From Adiantum capillus-veneris (taxonomy: Eukaryota > Streptophyta > Polypodiopsida > Polypodiales > Pteridaceae): a DNA stretch of 64,000 nucleotides. Below are positions 24,635 through 34,347 of this stretch, piece by piece. The notes beneath the pieces are model-generated. The model saw only the letters and a program-made list of their open reading frames with translations, was not told where the DNA came from and searched no databases. The stretch lies in contig CM043963.1 of assembly GCA_014529385.2 (NCBI GenBank), positions 107,140,412-107,204,411 on the forward strand, written 5' to 3'. The translations under genes and the position numbers were made by a program. Position 1 is the first letter of the stretch, and every line of letters begins with the position of its first letter.

Positions 24635-24873
24635 CACTGCGCTCTGAGTGGGATGGAGACTGAAGCTGCAATCACAAAGCTGGTTTGCTCAATATAGATG
24701 CTACTCATCCCACCACTAGATCTAGCTGATCGAGTGAAAGAGACACTAAGAAGCATTAATACTGCTTCTCAGTGTCTCTTTCATCTGATCAATTAGATTT
24801 AGTAGTGGGGCAAGCAACTTCTGCAAACCTTCGTGATGCAGCTTTAGTCTCCATCGCACCCAGAGCGCATTGC
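24635..24873. repeat. 240-nt imperfect fold-back
   Basis: CACTGCGCTCTGAGTGGGAT on the left pairs with the complement of the right end (CGCACCCAGAGCGCATTG). The arms stay complementary with small gaps to a terminal stem, GAAAGAGACACT, AGAAGC, a loop of about 9 nt, GCTTCT, AGTGTCTCTTTC. It lies directly after the CACTA fragment and before a CT tract. It could be a fold-back or MITE-like element, or a young microRNA-type hairpin. I recognise no known microRNA in it. Confidence 0.8.
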
Positions 24874-24934
24874 TTTTACAAATTCACAGAAATTCAACGA
24901 AATCTCTCTACATAGGAATCCCTCCCCCTTTATG

Positions 24935-25048
<114 letters not shown>

Positions 25049-25496
25049 CTCTCGTTCTCGTCATGATCATTAAGGCTGAAATTCGACGTCTTCAGATTAG
25101 CTTCATATCTTCCATGCTTGATAACCCTATCATGATACTTCGGCGTTTGCTTCCAGAACTTGATTCCGACACTGTGGGTGATATATTTTTAATTTTCAAA
25201 GTTTTATTAACAAAAATTAAGCGAAATAAATTGAAAATACTTATTAACTGACGAAAATTAGCCAAAAATTATTATACTCGCCCCTAAGCATATATTTTCA
25301 CTAGAAGCATCCCAATGCTCCAGATTTTGTCATTACAGCTCATTATTATGCTGGTTGGATGATAAAAACGCTAAAAAATACCAGATTTTGATTAAATTTG
25401 TTCGAAATTGAACTCTAAAAAATGAAGAAAAAACACACGCATTATGTACATATATACATGTTGGACCCCTTAATGGTCCTGACTGCTGCTAGTTAC

Positions 25497-25508
25497 TCCC
25501 CCCTTCCT
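25497..25508 (-). other. GYP2 polypurine tract
   Basis: The minus-strand run AGGAAGGGGGGAG, followed by TAACTAGCAGCAG, resembles the tract and LTR start at 47,816-47,840 (AAGGGGGGAAAG then TTAGCAGCAG). Bases to the left (about 25,250-25,495) should be the 3' LTR, though I cannot align them with 34,348-35,518. Confidence 0.55.
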
Positions 25509-25690
25509 AAATTGAGTCGTCCCGGACGAAAGTTGTGTGCGTGTGCATGGGTTTTGAAATCTGTGTCTATGCATGGCCGTGTAATGTGGCCCTATCCTCA
25601 TGTTTGAGACAATGCATTGGGAAACAAAGTGTTGTGCAAGATGCGGGGACTGAATGTGTAAGTTTTAGTGGCTTTGGATGGTGAGGCTAG

Positions 25691-26800
25691 CTATTTATGG
25701 AACAAAAGAGCTTGCAGTTTAATTGCTCTCTCCTTGATTGTTGGTTTTTTTATGGCAACTATTTTTGGAACCCATTTGTATTCAATTTTTTTCATATTTG
25801 CACATTTTAATGTAGGTTCCTGAATTATCTTAGATTTCCATTGCCATTTTGTTAGTTCAAGCTTCCTGGGTTGACTTTTTGGTCTCAATTCGATCTTTGT
25901 CGCGCTGAATTTTTGGTTGTCTTCAGCTTTGGTTGCCATTTTCACTCTGGATTAGCTCCTGAAGGTCTTTGATATGGTGTTGCTGTCGTCGGGAGTTGTG
26001 ACTTGGGCAGCCATATCTGTCTCTATTTTTTTTGCACGACGGTTTTCTTTATCCATACTTTTCGAATAGCCGTTTTCGGTGTTTCTGGCTGATAAGCTGA
26101 TTGCTTTTTGTCAATGGGGATAATCGGCCACGAGTGATCTGTTTTGGCGAATGGATTCATGTACGTGTTAGAGTTGTGTGTGTACATCAGTGCATGTTCT
26201 GATCATTCGGTAACTGCATTGTACGTTCTCATCCATGGAACTCCCAAACATAGTGATTCTCTGATTCCTTTGTCTTTCATTACGAGAAATTGATGAGGGC
26301 AACTATTTCCATCAATATTGATTGGTAAGTTTACTATTCCCAATGTTGTCATTTTTGCCCCGTTTGTGGCTTGTAAATCTCGTGTTGGATTGCACTAGGG
26401 GTTCATCGGTAAGCATTTTGTAAGTGGAGAAGTTGACCACATTGACTCTTGCCCCTGTGTCAATCAATGCTCATTGATATCTGCCATTCGGAAGTCTGAC
26501 ATTGATGCAAACATCGATTCCTATTTCCCATTGCTCGTTAGTGTGAATTATAGAAAGAGGAATTTTAGCCGTATCTGTTGGTTGAGGAAGTCTTTGTTGC
26601 AATTTCTGTTTCCGCTTTAAAATCTTGATTCTGGCCTCCTCCTGTGCTTGAGCCTTTGTCTCATTTGCTTTGTTCTTGTACTCCTTCACAGCGTGGATTT
26701 TGGCAAGCATCTCTGAGGTTAGTGGTAGGTTGTACTTCTTTAATCTGCAGCCACTAATCCAATTAGGCATCTCTCTCCCTCTAATGTCGCAAGCTTAATG
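25691..26800 (-). pseudogene. GYP2 post-integrase ORF with a second retropepsin-like domain
   Basis: Downstream of the integrase tail (WISGCRLKKYN) the same frame continues through a lysine/glutamine-rich helix (about 26,700-26,560). It then shows WEIGIDVCINVRLPNGRYQ, one TGA, and ALIDTGARVNVVN, which carries the DTG active site of aspartic proteases (about 26,450). After a frameshift come NSCPHQFLV and LCLGVPWMRTYNAV, matching the distal LGxPW motif of retropepsins. A basic C-terminal part ends at 25,691. The usual protease lies upstream at 30,671-31,411, so this is a second one. Frame breaks show it is inactive now. No chromodomain is seen. Confidence 0.65.
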
Positions 26801-27907
26801 GCACCGGTAGATGATATTTCATAAATCACATAGGGTCCATTGCCTCGCTTTTTAGTTTCCGGGAATGTTGTTTCAGGGTATACATTAAGACGTAATCCCC
26901 TGTAGCAAATTCCTTGCTGATAACATGTTGATCAAAGAATGATTTTATGTTTCGTTTTTGCACGTAGATTGATGCAACTGCTCTCAATCTAGTTTCAGCC
27001 AGTTTTTCTAGGATATCTATTTGATTGGATAATTCATGGCCCGTCCATTCTAATTCTTTAGCTACCTGAAGTGTGGGGATAAGAAATTCAAGTGGAAAAA
27101 TTGCTTGAAGTCCATAAACCATGTTGAACGGAGTCGTTCCGATTGACGTTTTGTACGCTACTCTATATGCCCATAAAGCTGAATGCAGCTTCTCAGTCGG
27201 CTCTCGATTCACTAACAATTTTCGTGAGAATTGTCACCAAAATCTTGTTCGTACTTTCTGCTTAGCTGTGAGCTTGTGGATGATAGGGAGATGACTTCTT
27301 GTGAATTACCATGAATTCATCCAATAGGAGTTCGATCACTTCATTGACGAAATGAGTCTATCGCTCACTATCTCTATTGGTAAGCCATACCTGGTGAAAA
27401 TGTTCTCATACAAAAAATGTGCTGTCATTTTTGCATCATTTTTGGTTGTTGCTTTTGCTTCAATCCACTTTGTTAGATAATCTGTTGCCACAATAATATA
27501 TTGAGCGTGCGTTTTATATCCAGGAGGCGCAATTGGTCCTACAAAATCTATTCCCCATTTTGCAAACGCTCTTGCCCCCATCATTGGTTTCAAGGGCATG
27601 TCATCTCGTGCTCTAGGAATATTTGTCCTCTGGCAATCATCACATCGTTTCACAAACTCTTCGATGTCCATGAATAGTGTAGGCCACCATATGCTAGCAA
27701 TAAGAATTGCTTTGGTTGTTTTGTCAGCTGTGCTGAGAAATGTCCTCCAGCTTGTCCGCCGTGTGCTTGCTCTAAGATAGGAACGTATTCCTCTTTCGTC
27801 GCACACATTCTCAATTGATTGTCTTTTTCCCTCTTGTAAAGATTGTCCTCAATCAATACATAGTTTTCTGCCTCTTTCGTGATCGTTTTGATACGTGATC
27901 TACTCAT
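26790..27907 (-). pseudogene. GYP2 integrase (zinc domain b, core, C-terminal domain)
   Basis: LIEDNLYKREKDNQLRMC and EQAHGGQAGGH start the zinc domain; CDDCQRT completes it after a frameshift at about 27,700. The core has WGIDFVGP (first Asp) and VSDR (second Asp, about 27,350). After another frameshift comes SPYHPQAH, then AESTNKIL with the catalytic Glu. SALWAYRVAYKTSIGTTPFN and GPYVIYEISSTGAIKL follow. All three catalytic acidic residues are present, so only three or four frame changes and a stop disable it. Confidence 0.88.
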
Positions 27908-27980
27908 CCGTTCAGGCAGTATCCCGATGGTGAGGTATTCTACAATGTAGCTACTCCATCTGGGTGAATAGAGTCACGTG

Positions 27981-28470
27981 TTATATCAGCTTTTGAAAAG
28001 TGCAGATAATACATGATTTGATATGCTTATAGACACTTTGTTGCATTTTCGGCCAATATACACCTATTTTCATCAATCTTTGATACGTCTGTGCATGCCC
28101 ATTGTGAATCCCCGTTGTTTGTACATGAGATTGGTTTAGATACAAGTCCTGTTCACTTGATTCAACACAAAGCCTAAGAATTTGATCCGATCCCTGTTTG
28201 TATAGCCTTCCAGCCAACATTACCAATGATCTAGATGCTGCAATGGTAGATGGTTGTCTTGTCAAATTCAATGACCCAATAGTCAACAGAGGAATTACAT
28301 CCTCGTTCCATCTTGGAACCATTTCTATGTTGAAGAGATATGCATCTGGCAAATCATCATCAACTCCTACAGGGTTTTCTCCATGCACCATTCTAAGTAA
28401 ATGATCCGCTCTTTGGTGTGTAGTTCCTTTTTTTACTACAACCGTGAAGTCAAACTCAAGCAGTATGATG
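27981..28470 (-). pseudogene. GYP2 extra H2C2 zinc domain upstream of integrase
   Basis: The frame reads ENPVGVDDDLPDAYLFNIE, then LAGRLYKQGSDQILRLC, NQSHVQTTGIHNGH, GVYWPKMQ and SCIICTFQK, ending in TAA. This is a complete H2C2 integrase N-terminal domain (two His, then CX2C). It precedes the second such domain in the next 300 bp. The two are only distantly similar to each other, so this is not a recent duplication. It could come from recombination between two elements or be a family trait. Confidence 0.75.
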
Positions 28471-28472
28471 AA

Positions 28473-29760
28473 TCATCGTACAATCCGCCCCGTACTGCAA
28501 GGTTTGTTTACCAAGTACAACAGTGCTTGGTGATCAACGACGAAGAATACAAATTTATTGGAAAGTAGGTAATGTCTAAACTTTTTCACAGCATAGATCA
28601 TACCCAAACCCTCCCTTTCAGTTGTTGTGTAATTCTTCTCTGCACTATTTAGTTGTCTATTGGAGTAACTGATTGGAAAATCCATGTTGTTTTCTCCAGG
28701 TTGTGCAAGTATGCACCCTATAGCATATGCTACTGCATCTACGTGGATGTGGAATATCTTTTCCCAATCCGAAGCCTTCAAAATTGGAGCGGATATCAAT
28801 CTTTGCTTCAAAGTTTGAAAAGCTTTCTCGCACTCATCTATCCACTCAAATTTAGTTATCAACGCGTAAAGTGGTTTCGCAATTATAGCGTATGAGTAGA
28901 TAAATCTGAGATAATATCCACAATGTCCCATAAATGCCTGTACCTCCTTTACCTTTACTGGTCGTGGTAGATCAACAATTACGCTGATCTTCTCCATGTC
29001 TGTCGAAATACCATCTTTGGACACTATATGTTCCAATATTTTGCCTTGTCTTACCATGAAGACACATTTCTCCGGATTCAGGCAAATCCGATACAGTCTG
29101 CATTTTTTGAACACTTTGGTCAAGTTCTCTATGTGCTCCAATCTTACGAGAGAGTGAACGCACAAGTCATCCATGTAAATTTCTAAGAACTATCTTAGAT
29201 ATTCTTTAAAAGCATGACCCATCAGCCTCTGAAATGTGGTTGGTACATTCGTTAAGCCAAAAACCATTACCCTCAATGCAAAAATGCCCCATTCAGTTGC
29301 AAAAGCCGTCTTGTGCTGATCCTCTGGCTTTATTGCGAGTTGGTTGTAGCCTGAAAATCCATCTAAGAAACTGTAAGCTTCTTTTCCTGCCACTCTTTCT
29401 ATTACATGATCAGTAATTGGTAGGGGATAGTTGTCCCGAATTGTAGCATTGTTTAATTTCTTGAGATTGACGCATACTCTCAACTTTCCATTTTTCTTCG
29501 GGACCACCACAATTGGTGAAACCCAGTCAGTGTGCTCAATTTCGTAAATAAACTCTGCCTCTTTCAGCTTATCTATCTCCTCCTTGATCTTCCTTGCAAA
29601 CGTCTCATTGTAAGTATAAGGACGTTGTTTGCTTGGTTTGGCGTCATTCTTAAGGAGTATTGTGTGTTGACAGATACTTGGATCCACCCCCTTAAGATCT
29701 TTGTATGACCATGCAAACACATCTCTATACTGTTTTAGAGTAGCTATCAAAAGCTTTTCT
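28473..29760 (-). pseudogene. GYP2 reverse transcriptase and RNase H, nearly intact
   Basis: The frame begins MIATLKQYRDVFAWSYKDLKG and includes WVSPIVVVPKKNGKLRVC, YSFLDGFSGYNQLAI and FGLTNVPTTFQRLM. After one in-frame TAG (29,190) the catalytic YMDD box appears in FLEIYMDDLCVHS. The connection (GHCGYYLRFI) and RNase H follow, with catalytic-type acids in HIHVDAVAYAIG, TTTEREGLGM and FVVDHQALLY. RT would copy element RNA to cDNA, and RNase H removes the RNA. With a single stop this is the best preserved enzyme in the window. Confidence 0.93.
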
Positions 29761-30660
29761 TCTTCTTCAATAAGATCCGTGCAATATATGCAGGTTTTGG
29801 ATCTTCTCCTAGCTCCGCTAGATCTATTCGTTTGGCTTTTTCAGGACCGTCGTATGATGTACCAGGTTCCTTCAATTCTCTCATCGGTTGTTGCACTATG
29901 ATTTTTCTATCTTGTATAGTATACTTCTTATAATGGGACGGCACATCCATCTTGTCAGAATTCGTGTCCTCATCTGTTTCCATTTTAGTTGTCCATATGT
30001 CTTTGTGGGTCTATTTGAGCTTATTGTACTCTGTTTTTCTCTCTGTTTTGGTCATTCTAGACCCTGTTTCCCCCTCCTTATGTGTCTCAGTCGTTTGATT
30101 TTCGCGCTTGTTCTTCTTGTTGTTTCTCCATGGTTTAGTTTTGATAAACCGGCCAGTGACCTTGTCTTTGACACAATCGTCAGCTTTTACAAGCCTTAGA
30201 TATCCCGTTTTGTCATTGACAAGAGGCATGGGTTTATGCTTATTCGCTCTTGATTTCCTTGTTCTCTTTTATCTATACTGCTCTTATCGACTAGATTTTT
30301 GGTTAGGAAACTCGTAAAACCTATCCAGTCTCGACATATACTTCCTATCCATCTCTGATCCACTTGATCTTTCGTCTCATCAGCATCTATCATTTGGATT
30401 TCATCACCTAGTGATGGAAGGTCATTGCTTCCTATCGTCCAATACAGATATCTCATCAACTATTCTTTTACACTCAGTCTCATGTAGTGGTTCTTTTTGT
30501 TCCTCGCTATTTGATTCTTACTCAAGGATGACGCTAGCCATTTGCAACATTACTAGGTCGTATCCTTCATCGTCAAAAAATTTTGTAGGTGTTCATTCGT
30601 TAACACATACATCCAAGGTTGAAAATATTTGAGTCCACCCAAATGGTTCAAATAAATGTT
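29761..30660 (-). pseudogene. GYP2 linker between protease and RT
   Basis: The frame segment RIDLAELGEDPKPAYIARIL just upstream of RT is the usual pre-RT motif of this branch. Further upstream (30,660-29,984) are charged stretches in two frames with several stops. No other domain is seen. Confidence 0.65.
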
Positions 30661-30670
30661 CAGGAAAAGG

Positions 30671-31411
30671 TTATGGGAGATAAGCCTCGTGTTCTACTGA
30701 TCTTTCCAACACACATTCCTCTTTGATTAAGTCTCCACAATCAGATGCTCCACACATCCAGACATGTGCTTTCGTTTGTAACCACTGAGGTATTTCTTTT
30801 CCATTCACTGTGGTTGAATCAAATTTTTGCACTGGTATTTTTGCAACGTCTCTATAGCTGTGGTCCTTCATGTTGATTTTCGTTATTAGCTCCTCATGCC
30901 TTAGGTAAATTTGGTCGTACCCCCAATCTTGTATCATTTTGAGTTGACACATAAAAGGTCGCCCCAAAATAATGTTAAAGTTGTTCGTTTTTCCGAAATC
31001 TATCACAGCAAATGTGTGCTCATAGTTAATTTTACACGAAGTTACAACTATTTGGTCCAGGACTCCCAATGGTCTCTCTACATACCCATCCGCGAGTTGC
31101 AGTTTCATTCTCGTCTTTCGGAGAGCTGGACGGCCCCATTTCTCCCAGATTTTCTTTGTAGCAATTGCAACTCCCGCTCCACTGTCTAGGATAGCTATCG
31201 TCTTTATATCCTGATATTCGACAGGTAAGGTTGTATTACCTTCCTCACCTTCACAGTAATCTCCGACCTTGTTTATGGGCACAGGTTGGGCTTTGGGTTG
31301 ACCTTCCCGTTTACTTTCTTCTACCGCAAGGTTTGTCTGAAGAGGAATCTTTATTCTTTTGTTCTCCAAATGTTTCCCCATGTCTTCCCATAAGTGTGGT
31401 CTGACTCTCAA
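30671..31411 (-). pseudogene. GYP2 aspartic protease (canonical position)
   Basis: An uninterrupted frame of 246 codons. After a linker with LPVEYQDIKTIAI comes LDSGAGVAIATKKIW (D-S-G active site), RMKLQLADG, CKINYEHTFAVIDFG and IILGRPFMCQLKMIQDWG, the complete retropepsin fold signature of plant gypsy elements. It would cut the Gag-Pol polyprotein. It lies between gag and RT as expected. The active site is intact. Confidence 0.9.
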
Positions 31412-31414
31412 GAG

Positions 31415-32289
31415 TTATGACAGTGTGATTGTGCATGTTACAAGTGTCGACAGCATCTCTTGAATACTTTTTGAGTCAATCATTTGTGGAATAGCTCTCA
31501 TCTGGGATGGAACTAATCTTATCTCCGATTGTGCCTCGTGTTCACCTATAAATGAAGGCACGGTTTTCAAGGATTGAGCTTTGCTTTCCATAGAAACCTC
31601 CGTTCCTACATCTCCATACAGCGATTGTATATCTCCTGGATAAAATTCGTTGTCCATGTTAACCTCAAGAATTGGTGCAGACTGTAACGTCGTGCTTCCG
31701 TTCTTTCTATTTCTAATGGTTTCCCATAAGTGTTGTGGCCATGGTTCTTCCACTTCTGGAATTGGCATTATAGTCATTGACCTAGCATCATCAATGGTGT
31801 TCGGCACCACTCTGTGATCCAATGATAATATAGTTTCAGGCCTGGGTCCGTTTGCTTGTTCTAATTCATCGATCTTCAGTTTTTCTCGCTCTTTGTGAAT
31901 CAGCACTTCTTGTTCTGGGGTTCTAATCGCATTAGGTTCCATCCATGCCTGGGCTGTTTCAATAAGGTGTTTACACATTTCCAAATGCTTCGTTTCCACT
32001 TCTGGTTGAGGATAAGTCAACCATCTCTGCTCTAAGGTTTGGTTTTTTTTTAGCCTTGCTTCATATGCTTGTAATAGAGCATCTAAAGGCTCTAGCACTT
32101 TCTAGACCAAGACTCATCCCCCTGAGGATGCTTTCCTCGGCTTGTTGTTATCCTCAGCAGTTTTACTATCTCTCTCTTGTTTCAGTTGCTCTTTTGTTTC
32201 ATGTAATTCATTTTGCATGGCAATTTGGGTTTTTATCCTTCTTGATTTCATTCTGTCTCGTTTCGCCTTCCAGGATTTCCGCTGTGTTC
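31415..32289 (-). pseudogene. GYP2 gag-pol linker, coiled-coil rich
   Basis: A frame from 32,521 to 32,114 ends QNELHETKEQLKQERDSK, a likely coiled coil. After a frame change a 227-codon frame (32,098-31,415) follows with EPWPQHLWETIRNRK. A similar phrase, RPHLWEDMGKH, opens the protease frame, suggesting an internal duplication. Role unknown; such spacers are common between gag and protease. Confidence 0.55.
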
Positions 32290-33132
32290 TCACAAATAAA
32301 CTCTCGTTTCTGTGGGTATTGGCAACTCGACCTTTTCTTCCAATGGCTTGTTTTTCTGTAAGTCCTTGGCTTGGGCTCTGGTTACCACATTGATTTGGAT
32401 CATGGGTTCGGTTTCTGATCCACTGCTTGCACTTGGTAACACCCCCACAATATTCATAGTTGCTTTTCCCTTGTTGTCCGGATTCCTTGGGCAATCTGGC
32501 AGTATGTGATTCACACCACACCCGTCACAAAACCCAAAAATTTTCACTCTTTCGCCTTTGAAAGGACAAATACGCTCCCAATGATCCGTACTTCCACAGT
32601 TATAGCATGGTCCAATTGGTGGTTGATTTTGAGGAGGTGGTCCCATAAGTTGTCTCGCCCTATTAGGATATTCTCTTGGCTTGTAGTTCTGGTTCGCAAT
32701 GAACATTAGCGTTCTTTCATCCACCAAATATTGATCCCTCAAAGGTTGTGCTACATACATTGGTGGTGCCATACCCTCGTTATTTCACCACGGTTGATAG
32801 GCTTTGTCTGCGTACATCTGTGGTTCAGGTTCAGTTACGTAAGGCTCATTCGGTTCCTCATAATAAGAAATTTGAGGTGTATTATTTGTTCCTGGTGATG
32901 CTTCGTAAGGTTGAGCATACCTAATCATGGACCTATTTTCCTATGGTAATGGAGGTTGTTGACCCAACACATAATTGACAGTATGTCCAATTTGGGTTTT
33001 GACAACTCCTGATATCTTAAATAGTCTAGGTTTATGAACAGGTAAAAAATGAGTCAATTCTGGCACAGAAGTACACCGATCGCAATCGTAGTACAGTGCC
33101 CAAGTTTGATGAAACTTCACCAGCTTGTTCAC
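32290..33132 (-). pseudogene. GYP2 gag, C-terminal part with two zinc knuckles
   Basis: A 160-codon frame (32,772-32,290) contains CYNCGSTDHWERIC, a perfect CX2CX4HX4C knuckle. Twenty-odd residues on is CDGCGVNHILPDC, with the unusual spacing CX2CX3HX4C. Upstream, frames to 33,132 continue through tyrosine- and proline-rich sequence (PQISYYEEPNEPYV) with stops at about 32,940 and 32,788. The typical gag matrix/capsid domain is not recognisable, so gag appears to have lost its N-terminal part. The frame from 33,132 runs through a palindrome D copy. Confidence 0.75.
33071..33094. repeat. Palindrome D, copy 1
   Basis: GTAC arms and a CGATCG...ATCG core, reading GTACACCGATCGCAATCG then TAGTAC. 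One CG of the core has become CA. It sits in the phrase CTGGCACAGA(A/G)GTACACC that also precedes copy 3. Confidence 0.85.
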
Positions 33133-33512
33133 TAGGCTATTTTAAGGCTACCCAAGAAATACTTTTTTATTCAAACCCCAAAAAGTCAAGCTTTTACCAG
33201 TTCTTGGTTAGAAGTGTCTGTTTTCCCGAATCTATCAGTTTGACTTGATTTTGGTGTTTGTTTTGTGATATGAAAGCTATCTGGGGTTGTCCTGTGTACA
33301 GGCTCTCCCTCTGTATAGTCTATACCCAATTTGATGTATATGATCGTGATGAAAGTCAATTTCTGTGTCAGTATATCAATTTCCAACTTGGATCAATACT
33401 CAGATGGTTTGACAGGTATTTTGAGGTTTCTGGCTCTTGGTCCTGTTTACTTTTATGTTTATATACACCTGAGGATCCCACATATGAAATCTGGTCAAAA
33501 TTTGGCACTTAG

Positions 33513-33536
33513 GTACACCGATCGCGATCGTAGTAC
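33513..33536. repeat. Palindrome D, copy 2
   Basis: A 24-bp dyad with 10 of 12 pairs matched. The central 12 bp, CGATCGCGATCG (33,519-33,530), are a perfect palindrome. Flanked by GTAC on both sides. Confidence 0.92.
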
Positions 33537-33784
33537 AATGCCCAAATTAGACCAATTTTGGTGTGCTTGTTGGCAAAGGTGTTCTGAGGCTATTTCCCCA
33601 TTCACTTAGCATTTGGATCACTAAAAGCCAAGATTCTGCAATTTTTGGGTTTGTTAGGATAGTTTTTCCCAAGTAGCCTGATTTTCTTGATTTTTGATGT
33701 TTCTGGGTGTGGTTGCTTTAGACAAACTTGTTTAGAATCTCTCAAGAAGGCACACAAAAATTCTTGTCCAATTCTGGCACAGAG

Positions 33785-33808
33785 GTACACCGATCGCGAT
33801 CGTAATAC
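33785..33808. repeat. Palindrome D, copy 3
   Basis: The same perfect core CGATCGCGATCG (33,791-33,802), 272 bp from copy 2. The context TTCTGGCACAGAGGTACACC is shared with copy 1. Right outer arm is ATAC instead of GTAC. Confidence 0.92.
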
Positions 33809-34323
33809 ATGAGCCAAATCTGATGAAATTTAGTCTGCTCCCTCTGACAAGTGTTTTACAGTGTTTTGTGCTACCATTTGGTGATTTGAATCAATATCAA
33901 CCCTGTTTGGTCAAATTTTCTAAATTTCAGAGTCTTATGGCCTTTCTGCCAAAGTTATGGTTTCGTGGTTTCTCGACTCTAACTTTTGCCCCAAATCCGA
34001 CTGGAATGCGAATTACTTATCCTACTCCTAAGTACAGAAATGAAAGAACATAAAGAAATGAATCAAACAAAACAAACAAGACGGATTTCGGGTGAGATTT
34101 CAGTACTCAATTGAATTAGAGAAATTGAAGAGCAAAATGCTTTGAACACTCTCATTCACAGCTCCCTAAATCTCCTAAGAGAGGATCTAGCCTATCCACT
34201 GACTCTAGACTCCACTAAGCTTTAAACCCCTGTCTAGCAGCCTAATTGAGGTGTAAAATGGATTTGTGGATTGGTCTTCTTTTAAGGAAGCTAACTGCGC
34301 ACTCGATCACTCATGACCTAAGG

Positions 34324-34347
34324 TGCATTCCCCGGCATCGGCGCCAA
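34324..34347 (-). other. GYP2 primer-binding site
   Basis: On the minus strand, TTGGCGCCGATGCCGGGGA follows the LTR end CACAAACA. It matches the tRNA-Asp complement TGGCGCCGTTGCCGGGGA at 17 of 18 bases, making it the clearest primer site in the window. Confidence 0.95.

Larger units (their letters stand above)
33133..34323 (-). mobile_element. GYP2 leader between primer site and gag
   Basis: About 1.2 kb without a credible reading frame on the minus strand. It holds two of the three palindrome D copies; the third is at the start of the gag frame. The phrase ACTTAGGAGTAGGATAAG (about 34,016-34,033, read on the minus strand) recurs in the lineage B leader as GTTTAGGAGTAGCTTAAG (38,725-38,742). 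That supports common ancestry of the leaders. Confidence 0.7.

Noticed and set aside
24635-24873. Known microRNA precursor
   Set aside because: I could not match any arm to a conserved plant microRNA that I recognise.
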